Source: Chitinimonas_A lacunae | GTDB taxonomy: Bacteria; Pseudomonadota; Gammaproteobacteria; Burkholderiales; Chitinimonadaceae | Assembly (NCBI RefSeq): GCF_042650885.1 | Contig: NZ_JBHSBU010000001.1 | Location: forward strand, 186,001 to 250,000 | Direction: 5' to 3' | Length of the DNA: 64,000 nt | Shown: one piece after another, positions 50,301-56,256 of the stretch | Layout: the number at the start of each line of letters is the position of its first letter | Numbering within the stretch: the first letter of the stretch is position 1 | Made by a program: the position numbers and the translations under genes | The notes under the pieces: generated by a model | The model's database searches: none | Told to the model about the DNA's origin: nothing | What the model saw: the letters and a program-made list of their open reading frames with translations, nothing else

Positions 50301-50589
50301 ATCACCCGAGGGTACAGTTGGAATTCCAGGTGAGCGAATTTTTACCACAAAGGTTATTGACTGGGATAGGGCATTTGACACTGAAGTTAAGTTGTTGGAG
50401 ACGCTGGCGAATAAGTACAACCCAGAGAGATTGCCGATCGTGACCAATGTTGATGGCAAAATTCGCTTGGGCTCGGAATTGAATGTGTGTTATTCGTGCG
50501 CTGGCGTAATTAGCCAGTTTGATCGAATGTTTCCGAATGTAAAAATTATAGTCGAGTCGGGGCCATATCAAAGTAAGCCCAGATTCTAA
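35302..50589 (+). CDS. Giant YD-repeat (Rhs) polymorphic toxin with LysM and C-terminal deaminase domain
   Basis: 5095 aa, uninterrupted; ATG at 35302 with AGGAA upstream. No signal peptide, PAAR or TcB-like N-terminus is visible. YD repeats (YDxxGR..) fill most of residues 100-1860 and 2400-4400. Residues about 1870-2400 lack YD repeats and hold five diverged units of about 100 aa. A Thr-Pro-rich linker lies at about 3133-3183. After the Rhs core come a LysM domain (about 4393-4440, SYIAQQGDTLRRIAQMVWGD), a Pro-rich hinge, and a glycine-zipper hydrophobic stretch (IIMVVSAVIAAYTGQWVGG). The last 185 residues (from 50032) form the variable toxin, with FDTEVKLLE and NVCYSCAGVISQF matching the DxE and CxxC zinc motifs of the BURPS668_1122-like toxin-deaminase group. 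It ends 13 bases before its immunity gene. Confidence 0.92.
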   Translation: MVAIAIGQGTGLFEGHIVGGPGAAQHGRGREHVYVNAASGKLVVQRQDEIVQGRAGSQSVLRTYDSQGTLAGGWSLADERFLRFGPDRSVWRRTGDGSRQRFEIQDDGRYLSREGSDADDTLHHDAARGQWIWREGSSGLEEVYAVDPDDGSGQQFRLIESRTPTGQRVHYHYDGRHLSKVEAYEQIEGVERLEYGLDYLYDGERLSSESVRYYDEQSGEQKLTRTHYRYQDGRLHQVLVDLDPSDQIVPEPGQAGVYVTTYRYDSLDRLTHISQSDGSALTIAYQGQTREQSQVERITDALGRVTQFIYESGKTVMIDPLDARTTYCYDAEQRLTEVTGPAVDGSAQKIVYQYDEQGRLKSIDQNGLVTRYLYDAHGNITEQSDSAGNRIERSYSQDNLLLRETVSGGKVLTSETTRYVYDSQRNLRFVLSDAGRVTEYQYDQDGLRVRQQRYDQQPPVHLLAPDAALTLTMLEQWVAGVLVGLPRPSPLTVEQYQYDVRGQLKRSVRSGTDPEGNPLSTATLYHYDAAGQLLNRTDANGALTSYSYDGLWRLTSSTDAEQTTTQIAYDLAGNRIERRIAGVTVEVETYDREGQLTGRVRGGKLAEMVLPDGASRLQTDGADRQLKAVEQAEQVQYDAAGRVVYRETGTADQRSRVFSFYDAAGRRIGELDGSGALTEYRYNRRGQLAQTIRYATRAPLASVEAALKASPLRLPALSTIRPAAHQDDTTTHLLYDRAGRVGHRIDALGYLTSLYYDGAGRLVRETTYETRLAAIPELDLDAEMLRLPSTGSQRFSRRFYDGDGLLVGELDRDGYLTRYEYDGAGRLWHQVRHARRSALALSDSAHYATLAQLTPADDAQDQHTHTVYDTLGRVVAKVDAAQFVTEFSYDLAGNRIREMRYSRPAEQRPASSVVPLDSLRRLGDQNLETRYFYNRIGQVVEQRERQPGVHASLVTRYGYDRLGQVALKATLVQDGDSESAGALGDWSDDTTRLVLQRRDSLGRVLAELSGEAVKALAKTSDEAAREAIWRRSGRFFEYDSAGRQIASWNIDPAHPDTVQRSRIFYDEAGRVLATVGPDGALATNRYNALGQLKETRSYAKPLPAALLDSLTGSVLDPALLAPNGPLAAYQRPDDVVMRYDYNARGERIRQEDGRGFVTTFVYDNAFAELTEQTQEVRKAGTDPRTGAAITALTQHIEFKRTLTADGVRQTSSEVLPAPRDSGAVPAKRLVVKDYDAFGRLIRETHGEGERPDKTPIATSLVEHQYDALGREILTRVGTRVLKVTAAGPDNRPTGQVELKFEDTAFQYDAFSRLEQKTDRLGNVTHYQYESWGVQTGPGWALSIISPAGVRSRSEFNLYGEQVFHSEKGGETYYHYDLNGRMVLEEKAVRQLPQSGPVATGEFLDNWAGDEANYRWLDQQDPGAVQEGLDRRNTRFYSARLRQYDAQGRLTAETDTVSARTYSQHFLLDSATHPELARTTSYQYDSGNRRRHSTLALTADKSRQTFRLHDGLGRVVREVGADQTVTETEYDASGRVAAVVVDPDGLKLRTEYRYDGMGNKIQVIEGANSATPRVSSYEFDAAGRRVREQVGDGKQEVVIDIEYRYDAEQRVVAKLVHLLRDNATERTQYVYDALGRKTHEINGNGEVSETVYDAEGRVLMTRRYGQRIGEQPILDTEQERIDFLVKLSQLKDDRHDAIDRFVYDADGKLILSVDAEGGVIEREYLTMMGGEGGLQNHGLLNREIHRVWRYTESFSDIGDELRRNIEQKREFDDKDKAIGYLRDPQGRVIMTDVYYANQPNRRHSTTSTRYNYFGEVEVRADGEGGLTHYRYDKAGREIERAEPSGVVTETVYDDLSRISETRQRPASKRQWGGFTVLLGPDNTVTLYGRRGERVSVQRARDEFDGTMTYRILDPGMTELGGLRRYADANELFQTLVRRVGPAMAEAVQEALGLAEPYQYRVLPLRNGTIDEAQQVLQGLQRTYASLFTNLTGLVGSQIKWVSPDKQGVLHELFTFRVDSRDTLSFIDQTGRTRVLDRHQPVAALLLRHTELMIPVAEQLGLLCEGNLDTNSAAWPEAQKAWQALRQQFEAAKEAVDLPPVKREWRLGKGVLRFERAGRGDKSTHRYVYQPDGDANSYSLGDSLRLAETLGAHRFWREFVSQEWGVALEAYLTDDDSRQQLMALGESWEQQLVSLDKAGEQRDIRFELDGRSVLFTTVRRIDEQTWVWIDGAGKAHEFDRFASLERIAGNNISFADNLSDRIGTRFSYYFPNGRTAQQRWQALRDEFHAEVVKQPVSNVRTPLTFSYGTLTLEATQGRASGGGFWYVPEWEQSELVYRANSGEVVRLPIDAGLEEFAAAHFDLRRLVYEVFHLKLQPRLDPAGIDPETLRSKLDGELGKWFTADPATAGLGLTTRSIFDRAGRLVAQLSGQREAVEAFYLAEQFRLEDENATVLSTEQVKVERFGYGSLGQKLWSRNSRNGRSDFEYDSAGRLTVEFAPEEKAVTQRPLLNPREGEGGYGRMKEESIRVHKRYRYDGAGHVRSLLEGLELQPGVSAALDPYARLTRFNYDGAGRQIEVRREGNRYSASNDYTDRFAQIAQSGNRLEWLFGRGEDADPVRSTLSTITHFDTLGRAVGFRDQAANLSQKLYDRLGRVRFEIDAAGFVTEYRYDAFGNRTEQHRYAEPLVADPKPVNGETPPSATTPTLDALVNWFGSGKRAARSLIYTYDLFGRVATVAEPRVVQFHLRDGEPRGVLETAVGRLTTNTYDRRGLLLRQSISLDSVSDDRGETIRTADTHYYYDQAGRKIGQVDAEGYLTAWYYDESGRLQSEVQFAAPLDGGVASWDDPQNGLQRPDFTSLLAQVAGRHGDGGSPSRRVDYDFDGFNRQIAERSQGDEQIGTSTVRRLFDAADNEILSVDGRGNRTFKYYDALGRVRYTLQASGEFGGGRTYTLASHRYDPHGNQVETIRHNTAWSESWLVGLTGKATILEAERVLARVDIATLEQQLDISRLALSTDRRVEQREYDRWGQLFYSAVTNWSVLDDSGPGGGLAGVLVGTDGLPKNLKSGQVVPTQVTGYTYDAMGRVSGEVSLVWSVGEGSAKANHAVRLFEYDKVGRRLATKELVMSPVSKAVEPQSPTPTPIPTPTPTPTPTPTPTPTPEPTPTPTPSPTPTPTPIQPPKPDDPNTGIRSEPTAESTTKPATWREVENRVRYNAFGEIVLKQVGERKEGEAALQYTEVGRYDYDDAGRLWRQSENGTTQLMFYNRAGWETARLTGTRPATGQMPDGSRLAGSDLDRLSQGDLLARDQDRLRNLLRTPGEASQDYRRAYARYDKLGRRIVETGPAFTDRVDPLLVKSSHGEIESVNLTASSTAPTVVVAAVSTNYRNEPGTGTPPTGGRSIYVKLDFGLPIDDVSGRYRLTGKLILKYGPNHQLRYELPLSEPIDRPTGEWSRTFIENSTRKFDDVLLEAIFLGTAQWETEGLQIVEANGAPAVQEVRLNYPTELADGRQIWLRVGTPGNWKVIAPRGGPLVNGQRHTSLSLDQLQIGTTPVEVQLIGLPAGFALEAGLSDAQIQAIASGWSSWQVARDAAVPGGVRVTSVDNAMVRNQLVLPEQRTQYDRWGNRVATVNALNQRSEWRYNRLSKVMLERGPEAGFVDAQGIYRQQAALTRFDYNAHGDLVAQRRDDQPVVITQYDFYGHKEREYVEGRENEVREWDYDLFGRLVREKTDSGMAETEYVYNQNDQLIEILREGLVNQASLPPGTSAPRTRSFTRYTYDTQGRRVVEMRGEESLISNAASPQGVWTLTGDTQASYTWYDTRGQVVQSQRRRGPSLKPDGFWGNEVPLFGTMHQYDYDALGNKVEERTFEVKRDGAALKPVQKLDKVSGINNLPAVVTQTWSYYAGTQKLRGAVDLGGRQHRYEYNGAGELTQHSIDQHGKPTAVQVYRYHEAGWRVEVQEQDGKLQKTSRTRYDALGRAIRERLEQRDQSGLDGKLVQVQSEQATRYDALGRVELVSGPTMAVQYLYDARANRRAIFAMERENHGWTGQASWYDYDGWGRETVEAGTLRSVTQNGVSRTVIRATDKRDRWDELGPEMALRRVAGQQVRFDAGRQVIDGRVGSHGIGVAPAEITYDGSGMRRKTVTDSSGQKTVYQYDGLGRLIESGLERGERSVNRRLYDSLGRSMQEETVQYRADGSVARRMIGFSWYDAEDRVVFQLNRQGGAEIRSDRPTLSRHEDGTVNPGSIYVKAGEESATRYTYVLDRLTSYQVDGGTDASRQTHTFTYQGFDSWREATHVGSTLGGPAQTTTEYDAFGNVVRIQGALPGAGAPRYFINDADGRVLSKEEGLAKSQYLYAGGARVAVSGNAFTGSSVDLHYSAIQDPSRNATTQSSYIAQQGDTLRRIAQMVWGDGRLWYLIGEENGLHEAEDAITAGTMLKLPRVLNAANDASVFTPHSASEVLGETSPALPAPPPPPKPAKPCGGYGQAIIMVVSAVIAAYTGQWVGGLLQNTFLGTTGAAIVGAAAGGAMGSIVNQAGNMAIGTQERFSWQAVGQAALRKAVTAGIGQAVGESGSIGAKLLPNAPEFFQDVATGAITGAVTDGLLSLTGLGHFSWRNVAAAAIAEPINKWVGNNLFGTQTTPGSLLARDHHLTANFTHQLANGLVNRVAQIATHGEGRLDWVSLVGNAFGETLGNEVVGKSRAYQVPAMPRYAYRSEAELDAEEALRDSFMAQALGATNRTVGFVELDANTRIATNPGASRADEMLQAMVGMLENPVEPEPGERILLANKGAIAPGLLRQLTTRRPGFEVSRNEVAAQRFNTIADLWDVAGADGLVGMAFVPGLHQVANAEYELKEIERRLGYGARAAPARIKTWTAEGKSVTDYSATLGAYQQALRKMTLEQALIAERGLIKSTSHQVPNGEVPIRVSASQAAMRSRILDNIAATRVGNASSNFAIHSTVEELLIERISLGFTSNRRMQQNFAFSDFQINGDTGKIYALSGMQSPEGTVGIPGERIFTTKVIDWDRAFDTEVKLLETLANKYNPERLPIVTNVDGKIRLGSELNVCYSCAGVISQFDRMFPNVKIIVESGPYQSKPRF
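40912..42510 (+). repeat. Five diverged ~100-residue repeats inside the Rhs protein
   Basis: Within the rhs gene, YD repeats stop and five units begin at about 40912, 41285, 41598, 41896 and 42193. Each has a beta-rich first half with an aromatic/dG pattern (WVWIDGAGK, YVYQPDGDA, SFIDQTGRT) and a helical second half ending in a W-x-x-L motif (AWQALRQQFEA, RWQALRDEFHA, LGESWEQQL, LDGELGKWF). Identity is low, so this is a structural-looking repeat seen by eye. Confidence 0.55.
44701..44850 (+). repeat. Thr-Pro codon repeat (low-complexity linker) in rhs
   Basis: About 25 tandem Thr-Pro dipeptides (ACN CCN hexamers) with a few Glu, Ser and Ile replacements, within the reading frame. Such TP tracts act as stiff extended linkers in surface proteins and are prone to length change by slippage. 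Confidence 0.9.
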
Positions 50590-50602
50590 ATGGAGTTGAG
50601 TT

Positions 50603-51052
50603 ATGGTTTTTGCTGAGAAAATAATTGCTGCTGGGTTAAATGAAGAGCGTGCCATAGTTGGGCTCTCGAATGAGGAGATATTAGAAGTTGAGAGGGCGCA
50701 AGGCGTTAGGCTACCTGCTGCTTATCGCAGTTTTTTAAAAGAATGCGGAAAGAGTGCAGGCTTGTTTGAGCGAGATGCTGATTTTTTCTATCCCGCCATA
50801 AAAACATTGAAAGATGAGCTTAATGAAATGCTTGCCGAGGAGAATATGGATTTTCGCATTCCCGAGAATGCGTTTGTCTTCTCAGCATATCAAGGCTACC
50901 AGTATTGCTACTTTTTATGTGGTGAAGAAGAAAATCCGCCCGTATATAGGGTGGATGATGGTGAGGGAAATTTCATAATGATTTCTGAATCGTTTACTCA
51001 GCATATTGATAAAGCAATAGCCCATTACAAAGGGGCGTTCTTCCAAGAATAA
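50603..51052 (+). CDS. SMI1/KNR4 (SUKH)-family immunity protein
   Basis: 149 aa. ATG 13 bases after the rhs stop with TGGAG as ribosome site. The SUKH signature is clear: GLSNEEILEVERAQGVRLPA followed by AYRSFLKECG near residues 25-60, and later FSAYQGYQYCYFLCGEEENP. SUKH proteins are common immunity partners of nuclease and deaminase toxins. Low GC compared with the Rhs core, as for the adjacent toxin end, so toxin and immunity look like one transferred cassette. Confidence 0.9.
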   Translation: MVFAEKIIAAGLNEERAIVGLSNEEILEVERAQGVRLPAAYRSFLKECGKSAGLFERDADFFYPAIKTLKDELNEMLAEENMDFRIPENAFVFSAYQGYQYCYFLCGEEENPPVYRVDDGEGNFIMISESFTQHIDKAIAHYKGAFFQE

Positions 51053-51140
51053 AATGGAGTCAACGCAAATGTTTTCTTAACTGCCAACCACAAGGTTATT
51101 AGCCGAGGCTGGGCAGCGGCGAGCGGCTGACCTACGTGGG

Positions 51141-54100
51141 CGCGACGGTGCGGCGCTCAAGCCCGTCCAGAAGCTCGACAAGGTCAGCGGTATCAACAAC
51201 CTGCCGACGGTGGTGACGCAGACCTGGTCCTACTACGCCGGGACGCAGAAGCTCAGGGGGGCCGTGGACCTGGGTGGTCGTCAACATCGTTATGAGTACA
51301 ACGGTGCGGGCGAGCTGACGCAGCACAGCATTGACCAGCACGGCAAGCCCACGGCGGTGCAGGTCTACCGCTACCACGAAGCGGGCTGGCGGGTCGAGGT
51401 GCAGGAGCAGGACGGCAAGCTGCAAAAGACCAGCCGCACCCGCTATGACGCGCTGGGTCGGGCCATCCGTGAACGGCTCGAACAGCGGGACCAGTCGGGC
51501 CTGGACGGCAAGCTGGTGCAGGTCCAGTCGGAACAGGCCACGCGCTACGACGCGCTGGGTCGGGTGGAACTGGTCAGCGGTCCGACGATGGCGGTGCAGT
51601 ATCTGTACGATGCGCGCGCCAACCGCCGGGCCATCTTTGCGATGGAGCGGGAGAACCATGGCTGGACCGGTCAGGCGTCGTGGTACGACTACGACGGTTG
51701 GGGTCGGGAGACGGTGGAGGCCGGCACGCTTCGGTCGGTCACGCAGAACGGTGTGAGCCGAACGGTGATCCGGGCGACCGACAAGCGCGACCGCTGGGAT
51801 GAACTGGGACCCGAGATGGCGCTGCGCCGAGCAGCGGGCCAACAGGTGAGGTTTGACACCGGTCGGCAGGTGATCGATGGACGGGTGGGCAGCCATGGCA
51901 TCGGTGTGACCCCTGCCGAGATCACCTACGACGGCAGCGGGATGCGTCGCAAGACCGTGACGGACAGCAGCGGCCAGAAAACGGTCTACCAGTACGATGG
52001 CCTGGGGCGGCTGATCGAATCGGGGCTGGAGCGCGGCGAGCGCTCGGTTAACCGACGGCTGTACGACAGCCTGGGCCGGTCCATGCAGGAAGAGACGGTG
52101 CAGTACCGTGCCGACGGCAGCGTGGCGCGACGGATGATCGGCTTTAGCTGGTACGACGCCGAGGACCGGGTGGTGTTCCAACTGAACCGTCAGGGCGGGG
52201 CGGAGATTCGGTCGGATCGGCCCACGCTCAGCCGTCATGAGGACGGGACCGTCAACCCGGGCTCGATCTATGTAAAGGCTGGGGAGGAGTCTGCGACCCG
52301 CTATACCTATGTGCTCGATCGGCTGACGAGCTATCAGGTCGATGGCGGCACCGATGCCTCACGGCAAACCCATACCTTTACCTACCAAGGTTTTGATAGC
52401 TGGCGCGAAGCGACCCACGTGGGCAGTACCCTCGGCGGTCCGGCGCAGACCACCACCGAGTACGATGCCTTTGGCAATGTGGTCAGGATCCAGGGTGCCT
52501 TGCCCGGGGCCGGGGCGCCGCGCTACTTCATCAACGATGCCGATGGCCGGGTGCTGAGTAAGGAAGAAGGGCTGGCGAAGAGCCAGTATCTCTACGCCGG
52601 TGGTGCCGGGTGGCAGTCTCGGGCAATGCGTTCACGGGCAGCAGTGTCGATCTGCACTACAGCGCCATCCAGGACCCCAGCCGACACGCGACCACGCAGA
52701 GCAGCTATATCGCCCAGCAGGGCGACACGCTGCGGCGCATTGCCCAGATGGTGTGGGGCGATGGCCGCCTGTGGTATCTGATCGGCGAAGAGAACGGCCT
52801 GCATGAGGCCGAGGACGCAATCACCGCCGGCACGATGCTGAAGCTGCCACGGGTATTGAACGCCGCCAACGACGCCTCAGTGTTTACGCCGCACTCGGCC
52901 AGCGAAGTGCTGGGCGAGACCAGCCCAGCGCTCCCGGCGCCCCCGCCTCCACCTAAGCCGGCCAAGCCCTGTGGGGGCTATGGTCAGGCGATCATTATGG
53001 TGGTGTCGGCGGTGATTGCGGCGTACACCGGGCAATGGGTGGGTGGTCTCTTGCAGAACACCTTCCTGGGAACGACGGGTGCAGCGATCGTCGGGGCGGC
53101 AGCAGGTGGGGCGATGGGTTCCATCGTCAACCAGGCCGGCAATATGGCGATCGGTACGCAGGAGCGCTTCTCCTGGCAGGCCGTGGGTCAGGCGGCCCTG
53201 CGTAAAGCGGTGACGGCTGGGATTGGTCAAGCCGTGGGCGAGAGTGGCTCCATCGGTGCCAAGCTGCTGCCCAATGCGCCGGAGTTCTTCCAGGATGTAG
53301 CTACCGGCGCAATTACCGGGGCGGTAACCGATGGCCTGCTGTCGCTGACGGGGCTGGGCCACTTCAGTTGGCGCAATGTCGCAGCCGCGGCCATTGCCGA
53401 GCCGATCAACAAGTGGGTCGGGAATAACCTCTTCGGTACCCAGACGACGCCCGGCTCGCTCCTGGCACGAGACCATCATCTCACCGCCAACTTCACCCAT
53501 CAGCTCGCCAATGGCCTGGTCAACCGCGTGGCCCAGATCGCAACGCATGGGGAAGGGCGGTTGGATTGGGTGTCGTTGGTGGGCAATGCCTTTGGCGAGA
53601 CGCTGGGCAATGAGGTGGCCGGGAAGAGCCGGGCTTATCAAGTGGGAACCCAGGCGCCGGGCGCCGTCAATCCTGAGCTGGCAGCGATTGCTCGGCAACT
53701 GAAAGAGATTGAGCAGTCGGGCATTAATCGCGACGCCAGGGTTCACGCGTTAGTCGATGGACTCAATGCCTCACGTATCAATGCCGCTAGCCAGCAAGGC
53801 CGTGATCTGGCCCCGACGCAGGCCAATGCATTAATGCTGGGCTTGTATGGGGTAACCGACTACAACGGCAAACCGACCGCCTATAGGCGGGCCGCAGGAT
53901 GGGGAGCAGGTAACCAATACGAGGACTTTACGTTAGACGGCGTCTCGATCAGCAGTGGAGAGCACGACTATCTTTCCAGGCAGTGGAGTAATGGAACGGT
54001 AGGCTATTTTAATGCCCGGGTGGAGATGCCTTATCATTTTGAGGGCAGTATCCGTGCAATGACGCCTTATGAGTCGTTGTTGATGAATCCCAGAGTGAAG

Positions 54101-55014
54101 GGGGCAGTGGATTTTGGAAGAGGTGCGCTTGAAGCTATCCGGCTACTTGGAACCTGGCGCTCCATGCAGTGGATGGGTATAAATATCTAGCGAAATCTAG
54201 CTTGTATTTATATTCGTCGACCGTAAGTGATGCGATTGGGCTTCCCTATCAGGCGCCGGAGCCTAGCCAGCCTTTGTCGAGATATACTCAGGGGATATTG
54301 AACGGTGAGGTTTCAGCGACTGAGTTCTATATGGGGCTGTTGCCGCCTGTTCAAGGGCTGGCTCTGGTGTCAGATGTTGGGGCAGGAAACTACAGAGGCA
54401 TTGGATATGCGGTAGGTGGCGCTGTAACGGGGGGGACAGCCTATAGCGCCATACGTTATTCCTCTGTCGGTAGGGTAGTACCAGACAGTGCAGTAACAAG
54501 TGAAATAGCCGCCCTTAATTCGATGGCCACCAAGAATGCGAGCCCGGCGGCACAGCTGTTGCATCAAAGGATAAATCTGCGTGGCGCGGTCGCAGATGAG
54601 TATGTTCGACTTACACAAGGGATGAGTAACAATCGAATCAGGAATGAGGTGGGACCTGTTCTGGCTGGCGTAATGGATAGCAAAACCGGCCAAATATACT
54701 ATGGCCTGAATAAGGGCGTTGGTGAGTTACCGGACAATATGGTTCCTGTATTGGCGGATCGCATGTCAATTGCACAGGAAATTCCCTACATCAAAACGCA
54801 CGGGGCAGGTACGCATGCAGAAATTCATGCTCTGAATGATGCCTTCTTGGCGCGCCCCAGTGCTGATATTTCGGACTTCCTTCTGTATACAATCAACGCT
54901 GGGCAGAGAGGGTCCCCAGCGAAGTGGGGAACACCCGTTCCTCGATGTCCTCATTGTGAGTTTTTAACAGATGGGGTTCAGTACTTCCCTGCATCGCTGA
55001 GGTATGGGCAATGA
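51141..55014 (+). pseudogene. Orphan Rhs tip with YwqJ-like deaminase end, two frameshifts
   Basis: Homology with the main rhs begins at 51141 (equivalent to 46904) with no start codon or core upstream. A one-base deletion at about 52607 (GCCGGG versus GCCCGGG at 48366) shifts the frame. LysM and glycine-zipper follow. The sequence departs from the main gene at 53643, after SRAYQV, into a 165-residue pretoxin region. A second frame change at about 54145-54165 is inferred because one frame stops at GINI (54190) while the next frame continues with VDGYKYLAKSSLYLYSSTV and ends in a deaminase: THAEIHALNDAF (His and Glu) and VPRCPHCEFL (CxxC). As a single protein it is broken. Confidence 0.85.
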
Positions 55015-55442
55015 TTGAAAAGAGTTGCGAACGAATTCAGGAGGATTTCCTGGAAGCAGATGGTGAATTGGTTATTCACAATGGGAAACCGTTCACTGGT
55101 TTTGGATTTGATCCATTCCCCAATGGGCACGGTGTCGAATATGAAACTGAATATAGAAATGGGCTTCCGCATGGCCTGAAAAGGAAGTGGTACGAGAGCG
55201 GGCAGTTGGAGTACGAAATTTCCTGCATCAATGGTGTAAAGCATGGTGAGGAGCGGCACTGGTTTGCTTCGGGAGCTATTAAGCTAATAGCCAACTATGA
55301 ATATGGTGTAAAAATTGAGTCAAAGGCTTGGAGTGATGATGGAGAATTGGTTGGGGAATTTATAATTTCGCCAAGTTCAGCCAATTTCTCCTTGCTTCAG
55401 AAAAGAAGGGAGAAGGGTTGGAATGTTTCATCGCTTGAGTAG
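55011..55442 (+). CDS. YwqK-like (MORN-repeat) immunity protein for the YwqJ-like toxin
   Basis: 143 aa. The start overlaps the toxin frame's stop (ATGA at 55011-55014), tying the two together. MORN-like repeats are visible: FPNGHGVEYETEYRNGLPHG, KRKWYESGQLEYEISCINGVKHG and RHWFASGAIKLIANYEYG. In Bacillus, ywqK sits beside the deaminase toxin gene ywqJ, so this pairing supports the toxin assignment. Its 3' end overlaps the convergent endonuclease V gene by 15 bases. Confidence 0.85.
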   Translation: MIEKSCERIQEDFLEADGELVIHNGKPFTGFGFDPFPNGHGVEYETEYRNGLPHGLKRKWYESGQLEYEISCINGVKHGEERHWFASGAIKLIANYEYGVKIESKAWSDDGELVGEFIISPSSANFSLLQKRREKGWNVSSLE

Positions 55443-56099
55443 CGACTTTACCAGTTGATCAGCGTGCCTCGTGGTTTCTGGTAAGCGATATTTGGTGCAT
55501 AACGCCAGTATCCATGTACAGGCCGTTGGCAAGGAAACTCGGTGGCCTGTTGAAACATAAACCGGTTTGATGCCATCTTGAGTTCGCAGGGCTCGACCGA
55601 TAATTTCTCTATCATCAATAAGGGGCGCATAGTCGCCCCTTATTGTTCCTACCGTCTCATGGGCTCCCCGCAGCAGAGTCTTGCCGCAGCCAATGGTAGG
55701 GACGTCGAACAATATGCCGACATGGCACGCCAAGCCGAAGCGTCTCGGATGAGCGATGCCCTGCCCATCGCAGATGATTAGGTCCGGCTTGCATTTCAAT
55801 TGACTCAACGCCTTGGCGATTGGCGGCAATTCCCTGAATGAAAATAGCCCCGGAATGTAGGGGAACTGAGCGACGTCCTCCGCAATAGCCTGCTCGATGA
55901 TGGTAAGCGATGTGGCATTCAGCACGACGGCAGCAGCAACCAGCCGGTTACTTTGCTCGTCGTAGGCTACGTCCACGCCAGCTACCGTATTCACGTAATC
56001 GATCCGATCAGTGCGTTCTACACGACCAGCGAATTGACACTGAAGCTCAAGGGCTTCTGCTTCGCTCAGTTTCCAATCGTGGAAAACAACTTGCTCCAT
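55428..56099 (-). CDS. nfi: Endonuclease V (deoxyinosine 3'-endonuclease)
   Basis: 223 aa, full family length. ATG 56099 with AGGAGGTGG upstream. Catalytic residues seen by alignment to the known family pattern: Asp in VAGVDVAYDE, Glu in YIPGLFSFRELPP, Asp and His in DLIICDGQGIAHPRRFG, Lys in TIGCGKTLLRG. The enzyme nicks DNA one base 3' of hypoxanthine and other deaminated bases, starting repair. It lies convergent to, and overlaps, the YwqK-like immunity gene beside the YwqJ-like deaminase toxin. Whether this is coincidence or a protective cargo gene is discussed in the findings. Confidence 0.95.
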   Translation of the reverse strand: MEQVVFHDWKLSEAEALELQCQFAGRVERTDRIDYVNTVAGVDVAYDEQSNRLVAAAVVLNATSLTIIEQAIAEDVAQFPYIPGLFSFRELPPIAKALSQLKCKPDLIICDGQGIAHPRRFGLACHVGILFDVPTIGCGKTLLRGAHETVGTIRGDYAPLIDDREIIGRALRTQDGIKPVYVSTGHRVSLPTACTWILALCTKYRLPETTRHADQLVKSLLKR

Positions 56100-56256
56100 A
56101 TCCTACCACCTCCTGCATTGAAGAATACCACCCGCGCCGGTCTACCCTGTTCTATCTCCGTTTGCGGTCTGTTCTAGGTGCGTTCTACCTCTGTCCTAGT
56201 GGTGTGATTTAAAAATACGCATAAACTTTCAGAGTTTTTCCTGATTGCTGATCTTG

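Noticed and set aside
52610..54190. Free-standing 526-codon gene ending in GINI
   Set aside because: Start lies just after a one-base deletion in the rhs copy and the end just after a frame change; it is the middle of a broken tip, not an independent gene.
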